36,057 nt of DNA from a virus: positions 1-36,057 of IMG/VR virus record IMGVR_UViG_3300033144_005398; one strand, 5' to 3'. How positions within the stretch are numbered: position 1 is the first letter of the stretch; every line of letters begins with the position of its first letter. The notes beneath the pieces were generated by a model, which did not search any database, was not told the DNA's origin, and was given only the letters and a program-made list of their open reading frames with translations. The position numbers and the translations under genes are program-made. Shown here piece by piece: positions 29,558 to 36,057 of the stretch.

Positions 29558-32352
29558 ACGATCTTGATGGCGGACCCGGCGCTCGGCGCGACGGCCAGCA
29601 CATCCCCACTGTAGATCACCACGCCGTCGGCGCTGATGTAGTCGTCGATGACACCGCCCTCGCCGTCGGCGTCGCCGCCGGTGAAGATCACGACCCGGCC
29701 GATGAGCTGGTCGTTCTCGTAGCCGGCCAGGTCGGTCGTGACCGCCGAGGTCGTGCCGGCCGACACCGATGTCGTGGCGCCGTAGATGATGCCCTTGTTG
29801 AGATCGGTGACCACTGTCGAGATGGCCGCGGCCACGGCGCTGGTGGCCACACCGCTGATCTGGGCACTGATCGCATACGCGCTGGCCAGGATCGTGCGGG
29901 CAATCATCTCGGCGTCGGTCGGCGGGTCGTACTGGGTGAGCGCACTGAGCGCGGCGCCCGACACCTGGGTCGCGATCTTGCTGATGGCGTCGGCGCTGAG
30001 CACCGCCGAAGTGATGGCGCTGGCCGCGAGCGTCTTGGCCGACACGACCTGCGCGCTTGTGGCGATGGCGCTGGACACGATCGTGCGCGCGATCATCTCG
30101 GCGTCAGTCGGGGGATCGTAAGAGGTGAGCGCGCTGAGCGCCGCGCCCGACACCTCGGCCGGCGAGGCATTGGCCACGACCTGTGTCGAGGTGGCGTAGG
30201 CGCTCGAGAGGATCGTCCTAGCCGCGACCTCGGCGCTGGTCGGAGGATCGTACTGAACGAGGGCCGACAGCGCCGCACCCGACACCTGGGCCGGTGTGGC
30301 ATTGGCCGCGACCGCGGTGCTGATGGCGTAGGCGCTGGACAAAATCGAGCGCGCGATGTGCTCGGCGCTGGTCACATAGCTGGCCGTCGGCATCGTGCGC
30401 GCCGCCACCTCGGCCGAGGTCGGCGGGTCGTACTGGGTGAGAGCTGACAGCGCCGCCGCTGATTGGAGCGAGGGGGCATTCGCCACAACCTGCGCCGAGG
30501 TCGCATAGGCTGATGCGACCTGCGTACGAGCTGCCACCTCGGCGCTAGTCGGCGGGTCGTACTGAACGAGCGCGCTGAGCGCCGCGCCCGATGTCTGTGT
30601 CGCTATCTTGCTGATGGCGTCGGCACTGAGAACCGCGCTCGTGATGGCGCTGGCCGCGAGCGTCTTGGCCGCCACGGCCTGGGCGCTGGTGGCGTAGGCG
30701 GACGTGGCCAGCGTGCGCGCGATGACCTGGGTGCTGGTGACGTAGGCGCTCGCGAGCTGCGTCCTGGCCGCGACCTCGGCGCTGGTCGGCGGGTCGTAGG
30801 CCGTGAGAGCTGACAAAGCTGCTTGGGACACGGCTGCCGCGTCCGCACCACCGGCTGCACCGGCGATCTCGGACACGACCGAGCTCGCCACCGCGGCCGA
30901 GATGTCATCGACCTCGACCGTGAACATGGCGCCGGCGATAGCCGACACGACAGGTAGGGCAGCGACCGCCGTCGAGATGGCGTAGGCGCTGGCCAAAATC
31001 GTGCGTGCCGCCACCTCGGCGCTGGTCGGCGGGTCGTACTGGGTGAGGGCCGACAACGCCGCGGTCGACACCTGGGCAGCGGTGGCGCCGCCGGCCGCGC
31101 TCGCGATCTCGGACACGACCGAGCTCGCCACCGCGCCTGAGATGTCGTGCTCGGCGAGCGTGAACATAGCGTCGGTGATGGTGCTGACCACGGGCAAGGC
31201 CGCGACCGCCGTGCTGATGGCGTACGCCGATGCGAGGATCGTGCGTGCCGCCACCTCGGCCGAGGTCGGCGGGTCGTACTGGGTGAGAGCTGACAGGGCC
31301 GCACCCGACACCTCGGCCGGCGAGGCATTGGCCACGACCTGCGCGCTGGTGGCGTAGGCGCTCGCGAGCTGGGTGCGCGCAATGTGCTCGGCGCTGGTCA
31401 CATAGCTGGCCGTCGGCACCGTGCGAGCCGCGACCTCGGCGCTGGTCGGCGGGTCGTACTGGGTGAGAGCTGACAGCGCCGCCTCCGACACCGCGGCAGC
31501 GGTGGCGCCGCCGGCCGCGCTCGCGATCTCAGACACGACCGAGCTCGCGACCGCGCCGCTGATATCGTGCTCGGCGAGCGTGAACATAGCGTCGGTGATA
31601 GCCGACACGACCGGCCGTGCAGCGACCAGCGTGCTTGTGGCGATGGCGCTCGACACGATCGAGCGCGCGATGTGCTCGGCGCTGGTGACATAGCTGGCCG
31701 TCGGCATCGTGCGTGCCGCCACCTCGGCCGAGGTCGGCGGGTCGTACTGGGTGAGAGCTGACAGCGCGGCACCCGACACCTCGGCCGGCGAGGCATTGGC
31801 CACGACCTGCGCGCTGGTGGCGTAGGCGCTCGCGGCCTGTGTCCTGGCGAACACCTGACCACTGTCGACATAAGCGCTCGCCACGAGCGTGCGAGCAGCC
31901 ACCTCGGCGCTGGTCGGCGGGTCGTAGGCGACTACGGCGCTGAGTGCGGCAGCCGACTGGAGCGAAGGCCTGTTGGCCACGACCTGGGCGCTGGTCGGCA
32001 TGACCGCGGCGCCGGCCGAGAAGAACGCGTCGTAGATCGCCTGCTCGATGACTTGGAATTCCTTGAACACCGGCAGCGCCGCGCTGTCGTCTTGCACGAC
32101 GACGGTCATGGCGCCGGGCGTGTCGGTGTCGCCTGTCGTGAGCGTGAGATTGTACCAGCCGTCGGCGCTCGTCCTGGCCGACCAGGTGCGCGCGCTAATA
32201 TCGGATGGCGCCGCGCTCGTATTGTACTTGAGCACGAAAGCATCGTCGGCTGCCGAGATCAGGATGCCGGTAACCGGGGCCACGGCGGTGGCGCTGTTCA
32301 AGAACGGCCCGACCTGGACAATCTGCTGGGTGCTCTCGCGAAGGTACTGCAT
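29554..32352 (-). CDS. Repetitive tail-fibre-like protein (932 aa)
   Basis: The N-terminal 115 residues form a beta-rich virion-attachment-like domain: VGPFLNSATAVAPVTGILIS, DGWYNLTLTTGDTDTPGAM and ALPVFKEFQVIEQAIYDAFF. This matches a domain common in phage fibres ('WYxVPL...TDTxGxLxLxV...ALPVWxxFMVLPANVYDxL'). Residues about 135-860 contain 11 units starting YDPPT(S/D)AE(V/M)xART, rich in Ala, Ser, Thr and Val. The C-terminal 80 residues (starting near KGIIYGATTSVSAGTTSAVT) form a second globular domain, probably trimerising or binding. It probably builds a long shaft and distal tip. It overlaps the upstream glycosyltransferase stop by one base (TGATG). Confidence 0.82.
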   Translation of the reverse strand: MQYLRESTQQIVQVGPFLNSATAVAPVTGILISAADDAFVLKYNTSAAPSDISARTWSARTSADGWYNLTLTTGDTDTPGAMTVVVQDDSAALPVFKEFQVIEQAIYDAFFSAGAAVMPTSAQVVANRPSLQSAAALSAVVAYDPPTSAEVAARTLVASAYVDSGQVFARTQAASAYATSAQVVANASPAEVSGAALSALTQYDPPTSAEVAARTMPTASYVTSAEHIARSIVSSAIATSTLVAARPVVSAITDAMFTLAEHDISGAVASSVVSEIASAAGGATAAAVSEAALSALTQYDPPTSAEVAARTVPTASYVTSAEHIARTQLASAYATSAQVVANASPAEVSGAALSALTQYDPPTSAEVAARTILASAYAISTAVAALPVVSTITDAMFTLAEHDISGAVASSVVSEIASAAGGATAAQVSTAALSALTQYDPPTSAEVAARTILASAYAISTAVAALPVVSAIAGAMFTVEVDDISAAVASSVVSEIAGAAGGADAAAVSQAALSALTAYDPPTSAEVAARTQLASAYVTSTQVIARTLATSAYATSAQAVAAKTLAASAITSAVLSADAISKIATQTSGAALSALVQYDPPTSAEVAARTQVASAYATSAQVVANAPSLQSAAALSALTQYDPPTSAEVAARTMPTASYVTSAEHIARSILSSAYAISTAVAANATPAQVSGAALSALVQYDPPTSAEVAARTILSSAYATSTQVVANASPAEVSGAALSALTSYDPPTDAEMIARTIVSSAIATSAQVVSAKTLAASAITSAVLSADAISKIATQVSGAALSALTQYDPPTDAEMIARTILASAYAISAQISGVATSAVAAAISTVVTDLNKGIIYGATTSVSAGTTSAVTTDLAGYENDQLIGRVVIFTGGDADGEGGVIDDYISADGVVIYSGDVLAVAPSAGSAIKIV
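29895..31940 (-). repeat. Eleven tandem-like repeats within the fibre gene
   Basis: The core encoding YDPPTSAEVAART recurs 11 times, at roughly 29924, 30111, 30241, 30421, 30550, 30787, 31027, 31267, 31447, 31736 and 31917 (position of the ggcgggtcgta-like core). Spacing is irregular because three kinds of insert separate the cores: short ones near 43-60 residues, and longer ones carrying DISGAVASSVVSEIASAAGG or KTLAASAITSAVLSADAISK. Near-identical DNA stretches over 100 bases long recur, which favours recombination and length change. Confidence 0.85.
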
Positions 32353-33176
32353 CAGGCGTTCTCGCTAATCGTCTGCAGGATCGTCACGGCTCGCTCCTTG
32401 GCTACGAGGTACGACGCTGTTACCGGGTGCTTGTCGCCTTGCGTCTCCTCCACCTCGGGGATCGTGGCCCGGTACTCCTCGTTGGGGCAGAACGTGTCCA
32501 TCACCGCGGTCATGTCCTCGAGCCTGCGCTCGGGGTAGAGCTTGTCGGCGATCGCTTTGGCCTCGACCAGGCGAGCCCCGCGGGTCGCGTGGTAGAAGTC
32601 GTCCCAGAACATCATGTCGCGCATGCGCGTCGTTGCCATCGGACAGTCAGCGAGCTTGGCGCCTTCGATGCGAGGGACTTCGAAGCCCGTCACCATGATG
32701 CCGACCTCGCGGATCCACACGTCATCATACCAGCAAGGGAACAGGTCTGTGAAGATCCGACCGGTGACCGCGCGCCAGGTCTCGGTGACGATCGGGTAAA
32801 TGGCCTTGCGATCGTCGAACGCATCCCACCACCACAGCCCGCGGGGGTTGGCCTCGACCGCCTCGGCGATCGCCTTGTCCCACTTGGGCGAGACGCAGAT
32901 CACGTCGTCGCCGAGCGTCGTGTACACGTCGGCCGGCACCGCCGTGGCAAGCTGGTTGTGGTAGCTGCCGAGCGCCGGCAGGCGGGAGAAGAGCGACATG
33001 CTCGCCCGGTGTGTCTGGGTACACCGGGCCGCGGCCTCGATCGATGCCGGGTCGTCGTTGTCGACGCCGATCGAGTAGACGACCTCGTGCTCGCCACTCT
33101 CGAGCATCGAGAGCGCGTGGACGCAGCCGCCGATGAAGGTGGCTCGCCTGGTCGGGATCATGCATGTGATCTTCAT
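32352..33176 (-). CDS. Glycosyltransferase-like GT-A protein among fibre genes
   Basis: A protein of 274 residues. The opening MKITCMIPTRRATFIGGCVH is a typical GT-A first strand and helix. VYSIGVDNDDPASIE (about 33-47) and VYTTLGDDVICVSPKWDKAI (about 84-103) carry the two acidic motifs expected for nucleotide-sugar and metal binding. The segment GLWWWDAFDDRK is unusually Trp-rich. It could modify the fibres encoded on either side, or a host surface sugar. It is linked to the C1q-module gene by an ATGA overlap, so production is coupled to the fibres. Donor and acceptor are unknown. Confidence 0.65.
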   Translation of the reverse strand: MKITCMIPTRRATFIGGCVHALSMLESGEHEVVYSIGVDNDDPASIEAAARCTQTHRASMSLFSRLPALGSYHNQLATAVPADVYTTLGDDVICVSPKWDKAIAEAVEANPRGLWWWDAFDDRKAIYPIVTETWRAVTGRIFTDLFPCWYDDVWIREVGIMVTGFEVPRIEGAKLADCPMATTRMRDMMFWDDFYHATRGARLVEAKAIADKLYPERRLEDMTAVMDTFCPNEEYRATIPEVEETQGDKHPVTASYLVAKERAVTILQTISENA

Positions 33177-35338
33177 GCCTGGTGCATCCTTCGAAGGTGT
33201 TGGTGCTTAGGAGGAATGGTGTCGCCACCAGCCGCTTCGACTACCGTATAGGTGAACGTCTGGGTGTACGTGTCGAGATCGGTCCCATCATTTAACTCCA
33301 GACGGATCGTACCTGTTTCGCCGTTGGCGACGTTCGTGCTGTCGATTTGAAACGAAAGTGCAGCAACAAATGCAGTATCTGTAACCAAATCCGCAGCAAG
33401 AGAAAACGTCCCGTCTTCGCTGGCGGCATTATTATTGGCGACATAAGTACCGCTGCCGGATAGGATCTCGGAGATATCGTCGTTGTTTAGATATGCCGCC
33501 GTCGCCACCGCTTTAACGTGTGTTGAAACTGTCGTGATCGCCGTGTCACCGCCGCTGTTGTGATTATACGCCCAGCGGAAATCAGCCGTTCCCGTCGCAC
33601 CGCCGCTATTATAGGCGCGGGCCAAAATGATGTACGTGACATCCACATCGAGGCTGGCATCCGCGTTGAGAGCAGCGTGTTCCTCGGTCGTTACCGTTAT
33701 TGCAAAACCGCTAGACCGGGTGGTAGAGCTATCTTCGACAATGACATAGTGTGTGCGGAAAAGCTCTAAATCGTCAGTGAGGGCACCGGTGGTCGTAATC
33801 TCTTGGATATCGACCTGTATTGACGTGTCAGCCCAAGTATCAACGGCTATCTCGACGTATGTACCTACTGCTCCCAGCGTCGCAGTCTCCGACACATATA
33901 CTTTACCCGTGGTGCCGCCGAAGTCCGTTCCGGTGATCGTAACGTCTTGCTCACCATCCCAGACCACTTCGTCACTGTTAACATCAGTAATGGCGGGAGT
34001 CGTACCCGCCAAAGAGCCAAGACGTAGCAACGACATCTGCGCCGATTGCGCCGCTATAGCTCCCGAAGCCGTACCAATCCTATCATTCCGGCTATAAATA
34101 CTATCACCAGCCGTCAGGCCCGTGAGTAACCCACCACATGAGATGCTGGCTGTCGCTGATGTGCTATTGCGATTGTATGTACTGCCGCCGGTGATCTCGA
34201 TGTCTGTCGTATTGACGCGGAACTGGATTGCCGGGACGGCGCGACTGACACCAATAGAAGACGTTCGAGCGTGTGTGGCAAAAACGAAATAATCGTCATT
34301 CACATCCACATCCACGTTGGCATTAGTTGCCGTGTGGGTGAACCCGGCTGTATCGATGTGGGGAACGGTATCCCACGCAAAGTTTGTCGCAGCGGCGTTG
34401 AAGTTGCCTGACGTAGCTTCAACGATGCAGGTCTCGGCACCCGCTGGCAGTTGCCAAATCTCCAGCGACGAACCCGCAAGATAGTTTACAGTCGAGCTTT
34501 CGCCGTCTGCGCGAACATGACGAAGAACCAAGACATCCAATGCAGCGACATCAATAATGCCACCCCATGACAGACACCCGTCATCAGAGTTGTCCGTTGT
34601 CCGTAGATAGGTCTGCGTGTGAGAGCCAGCGACAGCGACGGTATCTAGTTCGAGATGCGACAGAAGCTCATTTCTAGAACCCGAGCCAGATGCGTCCAAA
34701 GGAACAGAATAACTGATAAAGTACCGGCCCGCAGATGTAATCGTAATGCTGTCGGTGGACCGGGAAAATCCCGTGTCTTGCTCATCATTGGTATCCCAGA
34801 CAATCGATGCCTCGGACCCATTACCTGTTACGACAGCCTTGTTCGATGATGTCGAATAACGACCAAACGCATCGCCATCATCAAGTTTAAGAATTGAAAT
34901 ACCAGACCGATCACCAGCTTGGCGTGTCGGCGAGCCTGTCGTCGAGTTATCCCTCCTGTCTGAACGAATTAACAATGATTGCGAAGACGTAGAAACATTG
35001 ATGATCGCAAAGCCGCTGACAATATACTCTTGAGAGCCACCGCTCTTCCGAATATAGCCACTGGACTGCCCAGGAACGATGTTCGCGCCATTGAGGCGCA
35101 AATATGTCATCCAGTTGATGCGTTCGTTGTTGGTCGTACTCGTCGTGCCAAAATGGTCTGAATAAGTGACCAGATAATTGCCGGTATCGACAAGCGTAAA
35201 TGTGCCAGCAGAATATGTGACTGCCGTTCCGCTAACCGCTACCTGCGTATCCCAATCGTGATCGAGGGTCGATCCCGTGGTCGGCAGGGTTGATGTATCC
35301 GACGCATTGCGTCGGACCATATAATCTAGGTTAGCCAT
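33173..35338 (-). CDS. Fibre-like protein with three C1q/TNF-like modules and an IPT/TIG-like segment
   Basis: A protein of 721 residues, almost wholly beta. Three successive modules of about 130-150 residues share the C1q-like plan (a strand with 'F.v...G.Y.isYs', later 'R....YLRx', then 'G...L.L.Rt.R'). They run about 1-155, about 165-300 (INTERNAL cue ITSAGRYFISYSVPL) and about 305-455 (cue VDVDVNDDYFVFATHARTSS). An IPT/TIG-like segment follows (PAITDVNSDEVVWDGEQDVT, then ITGTDFGGTTGKVYVSETAT). The end is Asp/Thr-rich with a final short basic tail, RRMHQA. A receptor-binding or adhesion role is inferred. Codon third positions are less GC-rich than in the packaging genes, suggesting module import. 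Confidence 0.7.
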   Translation of the reverse strand: MANLDYMVRRNASDTSTLPTTGSTLDHDWDTQVAVSGTAVTYSAGTFTLVDTGNYLVTYSDHFGTTSTTNNERINWMTYLRLNGANIVPGQSSGYIRKSGGSQEYIVSGFAIINVSTSSQSLLIRSDRRDNSTTGSPTRQAGDRSGISILKLDDGDAFGRYSTSSNKAVVTGNGSEASIVWDTNDEQDTGFSRSTDSITITSAGRYFISYSVPLDASGSGSRNELLSHLELDTVAVAGSHTQTYLRTTDNSDDGCLSWGGIIDVAALDVLVLRHVRADGESSTVNYLAGSSLEIWQLPAGAETCIVEATSGNFNAAATNFAWDTVPHIDTAGFTHTATNANVDVDVNDDYFVFATHARTSSIGVSRAVPAIQFRVNTTDIEITGGSTYNRNSTSATASISCGGLLTGLTAGDSIYSRNDRIGTASGAIAAQSAQMSLLRLGSLAGTTPAITDVNSDEVVWDGEQDVTITGTDFGGTTGKVYVSETATLGAVGTYVEIAVDTWADTSIQVDIQEITTTGALTDDLELFRTHYVIVEDSSTTRSSGFAITVTTEEHAALNADASLDVDVTYIILARAYNSGGATGTADFRWAYNHNSGGDTAITTVSTHVKAVATAAYLNNDDISEILSGSGTYVANNNAASEDGTFSLAADLVTDTAFVAALSFQIDSTNVANGETGTIRLELNDGTDLDTYTQTFTYTVVEAAGGDTIPPKHQHLRRMHQA

Positions 35339-35355
35339 CTAAATCTGAAAGGGCA

Positions 35356-35907
35356 TCAGTCATTCACCCCCTTTTTATAGACTCGAAATGACACTTGCTG
35401 ATATGTAACAGCCACCGTCGCCTTCTTAAAGACTGCAATGACACCTGACCATTCGTCGCTAGAGGTCGAGGTCAGGTTCGCGGTCAGTGCCGTCGTAGCG
35501 GATGTGATCTGACTGCCGGAACAGGACGAGTTGTCGCCCGATCCTCCGGGGTTAAAGGTGTAGTTTTGTGTCCAACCATCGCCACTGTCGATGGAGATGT
35601 CGCCACCAGTGTCCTGACCTGCGACAAAGATGGCGTAGTTGTCGGCTTGCGCCAGCGTGGCCGTCGCTCCAATGGAGAAGGTGGACGAGGGGCTTGTCAC
35701 GCTGTTGACGGCGGTCAGGTCGAGCGGGGTAGCGTCAAACGCACCCTCAATCTCAAACAGGCCGATACTAAGCTGTTCGTCGTTTGTCCAAGCAACAAAA
35801 GCCTCGGTCTCATCACCATGAGAAATCTTCAGCCGAGACCTCAAAAGCCGCTTGGGTCCAGAAGTCCCCGGAGCCATCCTCATCCCGAACGGTGGGGTCT
35901 TCGACAC
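35356..35907 (-). CDS. Second part of a frameshifted fibre-like gene
   Basis: The frame is open from a GTG at 35907, but the meaningful part starts near 35814 (DETEAFVAWTNDEQLSIGLF). The first 30 residues are a shadow of the other frame. The sequence FSIGATATLAQADNYAIFVA, then SIDSGDGWTQNY, is a second copy of the domain seen in the upstream part (ELGATATLGNLLIVALNWDK ... GSGDFWTQAA). The two parts join if one base is skipped at the UGA at 35813-35815. It ends SFRVYKKGVND, 17 bases before the next gene. The gene is real, but whether both parts are made as one protein is uncertain. Confidence 0.6.
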   Translation of the reverse strand: MSKTPPFGMRMAPGTSGPKRLLRSRLKISHGDETEAFVAWTNDEQLSIGLFEIEGAFDATPLDLTAVNSVTSPSSTFSIGATATLAQADNYAIFVAGQDTGGDISIDSGDGWTQNYTFNPGGSGDNSSCSGSQITSATTALTANLTSTSSDEWSGVIAVFKKATVAVTYQQVSFRVYKKGVND

Positions 35908-36037
35908 CCTTGTCCCAGTTCAGAGCAACAATCAGCAGATTACCGAGCGTGGCCGTCGCGCCAAGCTCCTGTGTGTGGTCGGGGGTGGTGGCAACATTAC
36001 CGTCGAAGGACGAGTTTACTACGCTACCGAACGCCAT
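35813..36037 (-). CDS. First part of a frameshifted fibre-like gene
   Basis: A 74-codon frame from the ATG at 36035-36037, with an AGGTGG site upstream. It encodes one small beta domain: ELGATATLGNLLIVALNWDK, then GVEDPTVRDEDGSGDFWTQA, and ends AEDFSW at a TGA directly followed by a second TGA. Family relatives of this domain normally continue with a strand such as 'G.ET.AFVAW...' and '..L.EI.G.D', exactly what lies in the +1 frame downstream. So the reading is a single gene split by a frameshift, whether a mutation, a sequencing error or programmed. The window starts about 20 bases upstream, so nothing before it can be seen. Confidence 0.6.
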   Translation of the reverse strand: MAFGSVVNSSFDGNVATTPDHTQELGATATLGNLLIVALNWDKGVEDPTVRDEDGSGDFWTQAAFEVSAEDFSW

Positions 36038-36057
36038 GACGAGACCACCTGTTCCAG

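Noticed and set aside
29895-31940. Repeat array as a CRISPR array or a diversity-generating template
   Set aside because: The repeats are in frame inside one coding gene, spacers are not unique, and no cas gene, reverse transcriptase or paired template with adenine changes is present.

Overview
The window looks like part of the genome of a GC-rich, tailed, short-tailed (podovirus-type) bacteriophage. Every gene I can support lies on the minus strand, so biological reading order runs from 36057 down to 1. Most neighbouring genes overlap by 1 to 35 bases (often ATGA or TGATG), and no stretch over about 170 bases lacks a gene. I see no integrase, polymerase, lysis gene or tRNA, so lifestyle and host cannot be fixed. 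The sugar genes suggest a Gram-negative host with a complex surface glycan.

Layout in reading order. (1) 36037-29339 holds host-contact genes: a two-domain fibre-like gene split by a frameshift, a protein with three C1q/TNF-like modules plus an IPT/TIG-like segment, a GT-A-like glycosyltransferase, an 11-unit repeat fibre, and a small YGG-repeat protein. The first two fibre genes are visibly richer in A/T than the rest. (2) 29342-22565 is packaging and head assembly: a DUF5681-type protein (likely small terminase), the large terminase, several small proteins including a possible permuted NlpC/P60-like peptidase, the portal, a Bbp19-like protein and the scaffold. (3) 22568-20920 holds a Cys-rich small protein, a good sigma70-like promoter, a stem-loop at the predicted transcript start, the major capsid protein and a capsid-associated protein. 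Both capsid genes have near-perfect Shine-Dalgarno sites, and a 10-bp hairpin with a UUCG loop follows them.

(4) 20854-11755 is an inserted sugar-biosynthesis and glycosyltransfer cassette of about 9 kb between head and tail genes. It encodes a GT8-like transferase, a B12-binding radical SAM enzyme, a DegT-fold enzyme with His at the lysine position (as in the 3-dehydratases ColD and RfbH), an NDP-sugar 4,6-dehydratase-family SDR, an RfaE2/TagD-like nucleotidyltransferase, an HddA-like GHMP kinase, the two halves of a minimal thiamine-diphosphate enzyme, and two more glycosyltransferases. The reading I favour is synthesis and transfer of an unusual deoxy sugar, possibly heptose-based, 3-deoxy and/or carbon-branched.

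(5) 11768-1 holds a small unknown protein, tail tubular proteins A and B, a GNAT protein, T7-like internal virion proteins B and C, and a giant polyvalent ejection protein. That last protein carries an ADP-ribosyltransferase-like domain and runs off the window edge. Structural genes build the particle. The sugar cassette probably changes the glycan on the infected cell (for example to block superinfection) or decorates the virion.
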